This document shows, in pieces, positions 16,125-24,353 of a stretch of 64,000 nucleotides of DNA (the first letter of the stretch is position 1; every line of letters begins with the position of its first letter). The DNA is taken from assembly GCF_017168335.1 (NCBI RefSeq), contig NZ_JABFAU010000011.1, forward strand, positions 389,585 through 453,584, read 5' to 3'. The position numbers were made by a program, and so were the translations under genes. Source of the DNA: Rhodococcus sp. KRD162 (lineage in GTDB: Bacteria; Actinomycetota; Actinomycetes; Mycobacteriales; Mycobacteriaceae). The notes under the pieces are model-generated. The model worked only from the letters and a program-made list of their open reading frames with translations, was not told the origin of the DNA and made no database searches.

Positions 16125-17237
16125 ATGCGCATGATCAAGGGCCTCGTCATCGGGCTGACGGCAGTTCTCGGGACGACAATCATCACCGCCTGCGGCAGCT
16201 CGTCAGCCGAGGAAGAGGCACAAAGCCGGACAGTCATCGTCGACCAGTCCGTGAAATCGGCTAATCGCAAGATCGTCGAAGTCGACGGTGTCAGTGCATC
16301 GTTCTACTACTCGACCGCGACCGCATCAGGCCCCATGGGGACGAACCGCCCGGTCGTGCACGTCGAACTCGAGCCGGTCACACCTGGGGGAGTGAAGAAC
16401 TTCCGCGCGAAAGTCGAAGTGCGCCATGACGGAAATCCCGTCGATACGTACTACTCGTTCGACAACAAGGGTGCGTCGAAGAACGAAAAGATCACCAACG
16501 ACTTCGAATACAAGATGTCCTTCGGCCTCCTGCCTCAAGTGACCGGCCCACGGCACGACGGTTCCAGTGACGACCTTGCCAGCAAGACCGGCAAGGACTT
16601 CGAATTCACGATCGCGGACATCGAGATAGCGGACACCCCGTTCGCTCCGACCGAATTGGTGCGCCGAGCTCTACCGACATTCGCCGACACACCAGAGGAC
16701 CAGTTCAACAAACTCGCCTACGACCGACGGTGGCCGGTGTCGAAGAACTTCACGCCACCTGCGAACTCAGGATCGACGACCGATCCGGTTCGGCTCCCGG
16801 CAACGGCGATGATCAGCTTCATCCGCCAGGTGAACGAGCGCGCTGACAGCAAGACCGCGGCGACCTCCCCGACGCAAGTCTTCGAAGACTGGATGAAGAC
16901 CTGGAACGTCGACATGCTCGCCAAGGGCATCGAGGTGTTCGGCGACGACAGGATCAAAGAGACGTACCGCCGGGTCCTCGCTGGGGACATCGAGCGCTGG
17001 TTCCCCAGTTCCACCTACATCGTCGGCACCGGCCCCGGACAGATCCCTCCCGGTACCTACCAGACGACTGCACCTGACCGCCTCTTCAAAGACGGATATT
17101 GGGAGAGGACAAGCGTTTCCGGCGACATCATCGACAACAACTTCGTCTCCTCCGCTCAGCAAGTCACCGTCACGATCGGCGCCAATGACGGCCAATTCAC
17201 CGCCTCGCGGCTGGGGACCTGGAAGCCTGTCGGGTAG
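16125..17237 (+). CDS. Large lipoprotein of unknown function
   Basis: 370 residues. The signal sequence ends in a lipobox (Ile-Thr-Ala-Cys, Cys ~23), so the protein is exported and lipid-anchored. Residues ~50-165 form a beta-rich domain with Tyr-Tyr-Ser and repeated charged strands. Residues ~290-370 contain Gly-Pro-Gly-Gln-Ile-Pro-Pro-Gly-Thr-Tyr and Tyr-Trp-Glu-Arg, reminiscent of a small C-terminal module seen in many actinobacterial secreted proteins. No enzyme motif is seen. It stands alone, with a short possible hairpin downstream near 17290. Confidence 0.72.
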   Translation: MRMIKGLVIGLTAVLGTTIITACGSSSAEEEAQSRTVIVDQSVKSANRKIVEVDGVSASFYYSTATASGPMGTNRPVVHVELEPVTPGGVKNFRAKVEVRHDGNPVDTYYSFDNKGASKNEKITNDFEYKMSFGLLPQVTGPRHDGSSDDLASKTGKDFEFTIADIEIADTPFAPTELVRRALPTFADTPEDQFNKLAYDRRWPVSKNFTPPANSGSTTDPVRLPATAMISFIRQVNERADSKTAATSPTQVFEDWMKTWNVDMLAKGIEVFGDDRIKETYRRVLAGDIERWFPSSTYIVGTGPGQIPPGTYQTTAPDRLFKDGYWERTSVSGDIIDNNFVSSAQQVTVTIGANDGQFTASRLGTWKPVG

Positions 17238-17470
17238 AGGGGTTAGCGCTCCGCCTGCACTATGTCAATGGTGACCGGCGCCGTCGGAACGAGCCTGTCC
17301 CGCAGGCTGTTCCATTCTCGGGGTTTGGCGGCTGTGTCACACCTGCTGCCCGCAAGAGCCGAGAAGGTGTCGAGGGGTAGTAGGAAATCGACTACGCCTC
17401 AACGCCTTCCATGTCACTGACTAGTGCCGCCGAACTGAAGAATCGAAAGGCATCGGGATGCTAGTGCGAT

Positions 17471-18883
17471 TCAGAGGACGCGTTCGCCGATCCATCCGCG
17501 CTCGTCATCGTTTCGGGTGAGGGGAGTGGTCGCGGCCTCGAGCGCTGCTGCGATCGCCTCCCGGATGTCCTTGCGCGTCGTCAGCCGGTTGATCGGCAGC
17601 GCTGCATCCGTGCCCGCCACCAGGAGTTGCCATCGCCCATCTACGCGTTCCTGGTACTCCGTCACCAGATCAACCGTGCCGGTGTGATCGACAAGTCCGC
17701 CGACGACGAGGCGTTTGAGATCATCCCGGTGGCGGAGCGCCAAAACGAAAGAGCCATCCCACTCGTCGTCCTCGTAGCGGCCGTGCTCATCCATGATGGC
17801 GGCAGAGCGAGGCTGATCGTCGAAGCCAGATTTGCCGCGCGGTTCGAAGTCGACACTGACAGTCTCATCCCATTTGACGGGTCCGACTGCGACTTCGCAC
17901 TCACTTCGGATCACCCCGAGGAAGTCTCGCTGGTACGTATCGAGCTGTTCGAGGACTCGTCTCAGATACTCCAGCCCACGTCCATTCTTTTCTGCGACAG
18001 GCGCGGGAGGCGTGTGACGGCCGGGATACAGGGCGAGCCAAGCGCGGAGTTCGTCACCGAACTCGGCCGCTGTCGGTCGGTCGTCGGCGTTGAAGGCCGT
18101 CGCCCGCTCGATGAGAAGATCGAGTGCAGCGGCGTCCTCCCCGCCGAACCAGTACATGGAAAACTGCTGCTGTGAACGCAATACCGGCCCGGGCGGGGGC
18201 ACGTGGACGGTCGTTTTGCCGTTGCTCTCCTGCCTGGGAGCGGCGATCGACCAGAAGGTCATCGCGAGGGAGTAGACATCTGCTTTTGTCCAATCGATCC
18301 CGTGAACGACATACCTGGCTTCGGGCGCGAGAAAATACATAGGGCCGATCTTGTTGCCATCAGCAGTCAAATCCCACTCGGAATCGGCCCAGGCGGCTAT
18401 ACCGAAGTCGGCCAACACCGGACCCTCTTGGTGCCAAAAGAGGTTGTCCGGCTTGATATCACGGTGCGAGACGGGGCTCGGGATTGCGGTCAACCCCGAC
18501 AACGTGTCAGCGAGAGTGGCGAATGCATGCACCACTTCGTCGAAACTCGCGTTTTTCAAGTGCTCCGCCAGCGGCTTCGCCTTCGGCATCACGTACCAGA
18601 GTTCGGTCTCGGTCATGGAGGAGTCGGTCAAGGGAAGAACCCCTGCAGTACCAGCGTCGGTGAGTCTCTTCATCCCCATGACTTCGTCCTGGAAACGCTT
18701 GACAGATTTGTAGCCGTCGAACTGCGGACCTTTGATGACGTACTGACCGGAAGCGTCGGGCGAGCAATCAGTTGCGACCCGCACATGCTTTTTGCTTCCG
18801 TAAGCTCTCCCCGCTTTCCAGCGGTGATCGGTGCCGTATCGAGCCTCTTCGTGGATGGCGTATTTGTTCGTCTTGTCGCGCAT
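17471..18883 (-). CDS. Orphan serine/threonine protein kinase with unknown C-terminal domain
   Basis: 470 residues. The kinase domain (~35-290) has the ATP-anchoring Lys51 (Tyr-Val-Ile-Lys), alpha-C Glu67, the catalytic loop His-Arg-Asp-Ile-Lys-Pro-Asp-Asn (140-147), Asp-Phe-Gly (159-161) and Ala-Pro-Glu (187-189), so it should be active. Unlike the classical PknA/B kinases there is no transmembrane helix or PASTA region. Instead a soluble ~180-residue domain follows, starting after a Gly-Leu-Glu-Tyr-Leu motif, with no family I know. It has no obvious operon partner. Kinases of this soluble kind occur in phage-defence and stress loci, but that role is not shown here. Confidence 0.82.
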   Translation of the reverse strand: MRDKTNKYAIHEEARYGTDHRWKAGRAYGSKKHVRVATDCSPDASGQYVIKGPQFDGYKSVKRFQDEVMGMKRLTDAGTAGVLPLTDSSMTETELWYVMPKAKPLAEHLKNASFDEVVHAFATLADTLSGLTAIPSPVSHRDIKPDNLFWHQEGPVLADFGIAAWADSEWDLTADGNKIGPMYFLAPEARYVVHGIDWTKADVYSLAMTFWSIAAPRQESNGKTTVHVPPPGPVLRSQQQFSMYWFGGEDAAALDLLIERATAFNADDRPTAAEFGDELRAWLALYPGRHTPPAPVAEKNGRGLEYLRRVLEQLDTYQRDFLGVIRSECEVAVGPVKWDETVSVDFEPRGKSGFDDQPRSAAIMDEHGRYEDDEWDGSFVLALRHRDDLKRLVVGGLVDHTGTVDLVTEYQERVDGRWQLLVAGTDAALPINRLTTRKDIREAIAAALEAATTPLTRNDDERGWIGERVL

Positions 18884-19494
18884 TCGAAGACCATACCGAC
18901 GGCAGCGGACGTGATGATGTGCGTTTGCGCGAGCGTGGAGGCGGTGCGTGAGCAGTCAGCCGACTAAGCCTTGGCTGGCTGAACCGATGCGAGGGACAGA
19001 GCTGCACGTGCGATACCCTCGGAGCGCTATTTCGGCTCGATTTACACAGATAGGTGCACTGCGTGGACTGCGTATCGGCTCACTCGGCCAGCGTCGATAG
19101 TCATATCACGCACTTCCGATCGGGCGCGCGATCTGATGTCGAACGGAAGGTCGCGAAAGGCCTGACGGCTGGTGGTTAGCTTCGTCAGATTCGACCGAGT
19201 TCCTACCGCGCGCCGGACGACAATAGAGAAGTTCAAAGAACCCCGCGAGGCTGTTATCGCCATCGCCGGAGCTGCGATCAACTTCGCCGACGCCGACCGC
19301 GCTCGCAACGTCGTGTTCGTGAAGAACGGATTCAACGTCGAAGACGAATTCGGGACCGTGCAAGTTGCGTTCCGGCTGATCTTCACCGAGGCCGATACAG
19401 ATACCTGACGCCTTTACGGTGCTCTGTCGGCGGTACTGGACGCCCCACAGGTGGCCCGTGGAATGTGCGATAGCCGCGTGGGGGTCGGACGCGG
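18884..19494. other. Gene-poor stretch
   Basis: About 600 bases between the kinase and the HigA/NTase gene. The only protein-like frame is the weak one at 19172-19408. A minus-strand frame across the same bases is Arg/Ser/Thr-rich and looks like a mirror of it. Confidence 0.4.
19172..19408 (+). CDS. Hypothetical 78-residue frame, possibly a remnant
   Basis: The GTG-started frame has a balanced charged composition, with an Ile-Ala-Gly-Ala-Ala-Ile-Asn-Phe segment and an acidic C-terminus. No ribosome binding site or domain is seen, and the reading upstream lacks a better start. It could be the end of a decayed gene. Confidence 0.25.
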   Translation: MVSFVRFDRVPTARRTTIEKFKEPREAVIAIAGAAINFADADRARNVVFVKNGFNVEDEFGTVQVAFRLIFTEADTDT

Positions 19495-20736
19495 TCAGTG
19501 TCGATCGAGGATGCGATGGCAGAGCGCGACATCGAAACCGGATTTGCGAATGTCGTCGTCGAAATCGCCGCGCCGGAACCGGTCGATGTTGGCGCGAAAG
19601 TTCTCGATCTGGTCCCCGTATTTGATGGCGCGCATGGCATCTTCGACTCGACCGAGTGACCAGCCCGGTGTCTCGAGGATATTCGCCAGGTCGAACAGGT
19701 CGCGTCCGCGGGCCACGTCGGCGACGGCGGCTCCCTTTCCGCCTACGACATCGTCGAAGATCAGTCGCAAGCCGCCACCGGTGCGGCGTTCGGGGTCGCT
19801 GGACCGCTCGTAGTAGACCATCTGGACCACGACAGGTGATCCTCTGCCTGCATCGACGAGTACTTGCTTGTCGAAGTCTTCGTTCTTGACAGTGTCAGCG
19901 TGCCAGCCGTTTTCGCGGCATGTGTCCAGAACTTTCGTGTGTGCGGCATTGAATGCGTCTGTGTCCCAGCAGTCGTCGAAGGCCTCGATGTCGTCGGTGT
20001 GGCGTGAGACCACGTCGTAGCCGATGAGTGTAGAACCGCCTGCGAGGGCGAAGCCGTGTTCGGCGATGGTGATGAGGATCGTGTCTTGAATGCGGAGGCG
20101 GTCGCTCGCGTGAGAATCCTTGTCTCTTAGGGCTGGGTGAATGGTTTCCCACGCGTTGCGTACGCGAGAGGGGAGTGAGAGGTGTTTCCAGCGAGCTACG
20201 AGGGCGTCGCGGTTGATCCACTCCGTGAATTGTTCAGCAGTGCTCGCTGAGGTGAGGGTCGATGAGTAGAACAGTTCGACATCGCCGGTGGTGGCGAAGT
20301 CGATGTCCCCTGGTTGCCAGTACAGGTTCACCGGTGGGTCGTAGCTGCCCTGTCTGGGGCCGGTGAGTGTGCGCAGATCCGCGGGGACATAAACGTCGGG
20401 TTGATGTCTTGGCCTCCATGACGGCTGTAGCCGGTACACGAGGTGGTTGACGGCCAAGGGCTGAACTTGCGAGAGATCCGTTGTTTCCTTGGCTATCTCG
20501 ATGTCGTACCGAGTCTGCAAGTCGAGCCAGTGTGCTTCGTCGACGCCGAACAGTTTGGCGAGCCGATGTGATGTGTCGGGAGTGATCGCGCGGTGGCCGT
20601 GCACTATCTCGTTGATGCGGCGAGGGGGTACGGCCAGAAGGTGCGCCAGGCGTCGCTGAGAGAGACGAAGGGGGAGCATGTACTGCTGTAGCAGTGTCGT
20701 CCCTGGGTGCACCGGTTCGTGAGGGGGTGGACCGGT
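19495..20736 (-). CDS. Single-chain HigA-type antitoxin / AbiEii-type nucleotidyltransferase fusion
   Basis: 413 residues from a GTG with a GAGAGG site; an ATG at 20787 would add 17 residues. Residues ~10-85 are a clear HigA/VapI helix-turn-helix: His-Pro-Gly-Thr-Thr-Leu opening, Leu-Ser-Gln-Arg-Arg-Leu-Ala, Arg-Ile-Asn-Glu-Ile-Val-His-Gly, and a Trp-Leu-Asp-Leu-Gln end. A middle region (~95-210) is rich in Trp and Pro. Residues ~225-400 match AbiEii/MenT-type nucleotidyltransferases: Leu-Ala-Gly-Gly-Ser, then Ser-Arg-His-Thr-Asp-Asp-Ile-Glu, and a late Gly-Arg-Asp-Leu-Phe-Asp-Leu. The usual Asp-x-Asp reads Asp-x-Glu. Antitoxin and toxin-like parts are normally separate genes; here they are one chain. 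Confidence 0.8.
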   Translation of the reverse strand, partial: TGPPPHEPVHPGTTLLQQYMLPLRLSQRRLAHLLAVPPRRINEIVHGHRAITPDTSHRLAKLFGVDEAHWLDLQTRYDIEIAKETTDLSQVQPLAVNHLVYRLQPSWRPRHQPDVYVPADLRTLTGPRQGSYDPPVNLYWQPGDIDFATTGDVELFYSSTLTSASTAEQFTEWINRDALVARWKHLSLPSRVRNAWETIHPALRDKDSHASDRLRIQDTILITIAEHGFALAGGSTLIGYDVVSRHTDDIEAFDDCWDTDAFNAAHTKVLDTCRENGWHADTVKNEDFDKQVLVDAGRGSPVVVQMVYYERSSDPERRTGGGLRLIFDDVVGGKGAAVADVARGRDLFDLANILETPGWSLGRVEDAMRAIKYGDQIENFRANIDRFRRGDFDDDIRKSGFDVALCHRILDRH

Positions 20737-20792
20737 CACAGTCGTGCCGCCTCTCGGAACGCGGGGCATGGAGGGCGCTCCACACAAACAAG

Positions 20793-20811
20793 CGTAACGC
20801 GCCGCGTTACG
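20793..20811. promoter_or_regulatory. Perfect palindrome upstream of the HigA/NTase gene
   Basis: The 19-base sequence CGTAACGCGCCGCGTTACG is a perfect inverted repeat around a single central base. It sits a few bases upstream of the ATG at 20787 and ~57 bases from the preferred GTG, and ~107 bases from the divergent gene at 20918. It is the natural candidate operator for the encoded helix-turn-helix, as in self-repressing toxin-antitoxin loci. Confidence 0.6.
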
Positions 20812-20917
20812 GCACGGCCAGGCGTGGGATCACGCTGTGCCGAGTACTGAATGCAGCACAGCACACGCCCATCGTGTCCCCGGCCGGTTCCGCCATATCG
20901 ACCGATACGCTGCATCA

Positions 20918-22222
20918 ATGACGAATCCTGAAGGTCCGGGTAGTAGCGCCAAGGCTGGTTGGTATCTGGACTCTGCTGCGAACGTGTTGCGCTACTGGGA
21001 TGGGCAGCGTTGGACAGATGCCACGCAAGCGATGCCCACAGCACGCGGTGCTCCGACCGCGCCGAAGCGGAATGGAAAGAAGTGGGCACTCCTCGGTGGA
21101 GCTGCCGCGGTCGTCGCGGTGGCGGTTGCAGTCACCGGAGTTGTCGTCATGGCCGACCGAGAGGACAGCGACGACACGTGGTCCGCCTTCCCCTATTCGA
21201 TGGGCTGCACAGTAGAGGCCGTCAGCGACACCGTTGGCGCACCGCCCGCAGCGGCGACGGTGCACTCCTCGACGCTCACGCACCTCGGCGACAACAAGCT
21301 GGCCGTCACTGTCGAGTTCGTGGACAGCGTCCCCGCCGAGCCGAAGCAGGTCAAGTCCCCCTACATGGATACCTTCATCGACGAACCCGGAAGCCTCATT
21401 TACAACGTGGTAGTTCTTGGTTCCGAAGCGTCACTCTCAGCCAGCGTTACGGCTAACGAGTGGTCGTCGGGAGTGGACTGGTACAGCGAAGGGATCTTCG
21501 ACGAGAAGGAACTACCCGACCAGTACTACCTCGACCCCCTGACATCGGTCACCTCCACCGGAAACACAGTCAAATTCGTCTACAACCTCGACAACATCAT
21601 CGACCGATTTGCCGGTGAAACATTTCAACCCAAGGTCATCGTCACAGCCCTACGCGCCGGTCCGGCCAGCAGCGTAAATCCGGCCGGATCACTCGGCGAC
21701 ACCTACGATCCCCAGCAATGTCTCGTCGGCACGCCGATCACCGACCGAGGCGCTGTCGCCAGTCCCGGCACGTCGCAGGCTCCAGCCACTGAATCCACAC
21801 CGGCTGCACCCGCCGCACCAGCAACGCCCGAATGCAGCGAATCAGATACGGCGGCACTGACATCGGCCTTGGGTCAACTGCAAGCCGAACCCATCACCGG
21901 CCGCGAATGGTCTACCACACCCATCGCGAGCAACTACGACCCATGCGCAGACCTGTCCACCATTCTCGTCACAGTCGAAGGCGCAACAGGTAGCTCACCG
22001 GTCCAGGCACTGATGTTCCACCGCGGCGAATACCTCGGAACCGGAACATCGAAGGCATACGGATTCACCGACCTCGATATCGGATCCTCGACGAACGACA
22101 CCGTCGTCCTCACCTACAAAACAGGCCAAACCTGCAACGCCTGCAACGACGGAATACGAACACCGGTCGAATTCCATTGGGACGGAACGTCTGTACGTAT
22201 GACCGGCACTCCACCGAACTAA
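20918..22222 (+). CDS. Membrane-anchored DUF2510 protein with LppP/LprE-like domain
   Basis: About 434 residues from the ATG at 20918. Residues ~10-42 are a DUF2510 motif (Ala-Gly-Trp-Tyr, Leu-Arg-Tyr-Trp-Asp-Gly, Arg-Trp-Thr), typically cytoplasmic. One transmembrane helix (~61-83) follows, then a beta-rich external domain (~95-280), a Pro/Ala/Thr linker (~290-320) and a C-terminal domain (~325-430) resembling the LppP/LprE lipoproteins, with a Cys-x-x-Cys pair near residue 410. The whole looks like a cell-envelope protein with an inner sensor or adaptor tail. The gene diverges from the HigA/NTase gene. Confidence 0.78.
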   Translation: MTNPEGPGSSAKAGWYLDSAANVLRYWDGQRWTDATQAMPTARGAPTAPKRNGKKWALLGGAAAVVAVAVAVTGVVVMADREDSDDTWSAFPYSMGCTVEAVSDTVGAPPAAATVHSSTLTHLGDNKLAVTVEFVDSVPAEPKQVKSPYMDTFIDEPGSLIYNVVVLGSEASLSASVTANEWSSGVDWYSEGIFDEKELPDQYYLDPLTSVTSTGNTVKFVYNLDNIIDRFAGETFQPKVIVTALRAGPASSVNPAGSLGDTYDPQQCLVGTPITDRGAVASPGTSQAPATESTPAAPAAPATPECSESDTAALTSALGQLQAEPITGREWSTTPIASNYDPCADLSTILVTVEGATGSSPVQALMFHRGEYLGTGTSKAYGFTDLDIGSSTNDTVVLTYKTGQTCNACNDGIRTPVEFHWDGTSVRMTGTPPN

Positions 22223-22381
22223 ATCACGACGCCCGTGGAGTTGCCGCAAACACAAGCCACCCGCAGGACTTCAGGTGTCCCCTAGCTGCCGGATCGCAGG
22301 TACCGTGTGCGAAGCAGCGAAGGGATGACACCGAAACCGTTTCGACACAATGAGTTAGCAACAGCTGAAAGGACCCAGGCC

Positions 22382-22624
22382 GTGGCAGATCAAGCGGAAA
22401 CGTGGATCGTCGTAGATCCAGCACAGGAACCGGACGAACAATCAAATATTCTCGGCGTCTACGCGTCGAGTGACGCAGCGCAGGACGCACTGCCCGGAAT
22501 CCGGGGAAACCAACGATTGGTGCGAAATGGCTTCGGCAGTGGGCGACGGTCCTTGGAGATCCAGCATTGGCACGGCGAGGAAATGATTTCTGCAGCCGAG
22601 ATTGAAGACCCGAAACAGCCCTGA
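22382..22624 (+). CDS. Small hypothetical protein (80 residues)
   Basis: The frame is open from 22307 but the protein-like part begins at GTG 22382, preceded by an AAAGGA site. The product is acidic and soluble, with a Trp-Ile-Val-Val-Asp strand at the start, Leu-Gly-Val-Tyr-Ala-Ser and a Trp-His-Gly-Glu-Glu turn. No family is recognised. A strong terminator follows at 22717. Confidence 0.6.
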   Translation: MADQAETWIVVDPAQEPDEQSNILGVYASSDAAQDALPGIRGNQRLVRNGFGSGRRSLEIQHWHGEEMISAAEIEDPKQP

Positions 22625-23056
22625 CGGACGCCGAAAGATGAGCCTGAGCAGCTGGCTCGTTGACCTCCGAACAGCTCCCACTGCGGCGACCAGGCCGTCC
22701 GTCACACAACGCAAATAGCCCCACCGCCATTCCCTGTCGGTGGGGCTTTGCTGTCCCGCTGAGCGTTTGCGATCTGACAGAGAAGCAGCCGGGGCCTTGC
22801 GGGTGCACGCGATGGGTTGACCAGATGGTCTGCACTACGCGCCAACGACGATTGGGGGCGTGCGCGTGCGGGCGTGGATCGATTCTCCCTTGAGGGGGGC
22901 GGGCGAAGTCCGACTTGAATTGAGCGATCCTGGCCCGCCGCTGAGATGGAGACGGCCAGCCAGCATGCCGACGAGCTGGTCCCTCGCGTTGGCCCGTAGT
23001 GCGGCGGCGTGCTCGTCGCGATGTGGTTGCGCGGCTTGGTTTTTGTCGGAGTCCCT
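22625..23056. other. Intergenic with a terminator, otherwise empty
   Basis: Apart from the hairpin at 22717-22749 no gene or repeat is supported. Open frames in both directions are Arg/Ser/Pro-rich and look random. Confidence 0.4.
22717..22749 (+). terminator. Strong hairpin terminator
   Basis: AGCCCCACCG and CGGTGGGGCT form a 10-bp perfect stem with an 11-nt loop, followed by TTG. It lies about 90 bases after the 80-residue gene. Confidence 0.7.
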
Positions 23057-24076
23057 TCAGTGGTCGTTTCGAGCCGCTTCGCGGTTGGAGAGGTACTTCG
23101 CAAGAGCGTGAGCAATTTCGCGCTCGACGTCTTCCGCGGGACGGTTGGTCGGGGAGATTGTTTGATGCTGATCCCAGCTCACTTGGAGTGTGTTCAGAGC
23201 GAAGTCTCTGAGAATGCTCTCGCGCGACTTACCGCGGTAAGGGCCTGTCGCAGGGGTTGTTTCGATGAGGTCGACGCGTTGGTCTCCGAAGTTGAAGAGC
23301 TTGATGTCACGGGCGAGGATCCGTGGATCTAAGGAGTCGTCGGCGAGTGTGGGGCGTAGGCGCCCATAGTTCTTCAGTTCGTCCGCTTCACGGGCTTCAC
23401 GGGCCTCGAAGAGGGCCTGCTCCCACGGGTGGCCTTGGTCTGCTCTGATTCGACCGTGTGCGGCTGTGTAGATGTGGTTGGGGATTTCCGGTACGAGTGG
23501 TGTGTCGATCAGGTCGAGGATGGAGGTTTCGGCCTCTCGGAGGTCGCTCTCGGTTGCGCCGAGGACGCCGCACCGCAGGGCGGCGATGCGCTTGTCGTGC
23601 ACGTCCGAGATCCGCGGCGTGTGTGGATGCACGGATTGGCAACGTGCATAGGCGCATTGGTAGGTGCCAAGTTCCTCCTCAAGGGTGTTGATTCCATACT
23701 CGGCTGCGTGCTGACGAACCGGCGCGATGTCGTCGAGGTGCTCGATGTCCCATTCGAGTGCGTGGTTGACGGCGCGTGTGAATGTTTCCGTTCCGCCCCA
23801 CAGCTGGCCTCCAAGTTTCCACGGGTCCACCGCTACCGATTGCGCGAACGGTGAGGCATGGAACGGGGTCCGAGCGATGATTCCGACCTGTTGTTTGCGG
23901 AGCTGAACCGTTCGCGCGACGCGGGCGTGGGTGAGTCCTGCTGCGAGCAGCTGTTTGACTGTGGGGTTCACGGTCAGCATGTCCGTCAGTGCAGCGAAGC
24001 TGGTGTCGAGTTCTCTAGCGGTCTTTCGCGCGGTTTCTGCGAAAGCCAGAGTTCTGTCATCGAGGTCAAAGGCCAT
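23057..24076 (-). CDS. Hypothetical soluble protein
   Basis: 339 residues, mostly helical, no signal peptide or membrane span. Residues ~40-62 (Gln-Leu-Leu-Ala-Ala-Gly-Leu-Thr-His-Ala-Arg-Val-Ala) look like a helix-turn-helix, so DNA binding is possible. A central part (~130-160) has two Cys four residues apart followed by His-Pro-His, which could bind metal. The C-terminal part is rich in Arg, Glu and Asp. No family can be named. It is isolated, ending in the gene-poor 22.6-23.1 kb stretch. Confidence 0.6.
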   Translation of the reverse strand: MAFDLDDRTLAFAETARKTARELDTSFAALTDMLTVNPTVKQLLAAGLTHARVARTVQLRKQQVGIIARTPFHASPFAQSVAVDPWKLGGQLWGGTETFTRAVNHALEWDIEHLDDIAPVRQHAAEYGINTLEEELGTYQCAYARCQSVHPHTPRISDVHDKRIAALRCGVLGATESDLREAETSILDLIDTPLVPEIPNHIYTAAHGRIRADQGHPWEQALFEAREAREADELKNYGRLRPTLADDSLDPRILARDIKLFNFGDQRVDLIETTPATGPYRGKSRESILRDFALNTLQVSWDQHQTISPTNRPAEDVEREIAHALAKYLSNREAARNDH

Positions 24077-24353
24077 GGCGACACCCTACAGGGGTGGGTT
24101 CCGAAACAGTTGCATCGCGGTTCCCGATCGGAACCAGCGGTGCTCGATGTGGCGCCTGGGCCGCCCCCGGTACGGCGCAAGAACGTCCGCCACCTGCTGA
24201 TTCCCGTACAGGCCGATGCAGACGAGCATACGTTTTGCATGCAAACGTCGAGAAGGGATCTGCACCAGTACATTCTGGTGGGGTGCTGGTAGCTCTGGAA
24301 AGCTCCTGACGGAACTTCCGCGCCGCCTTGGCGGTTCGAAGCGGCGACAGTGC

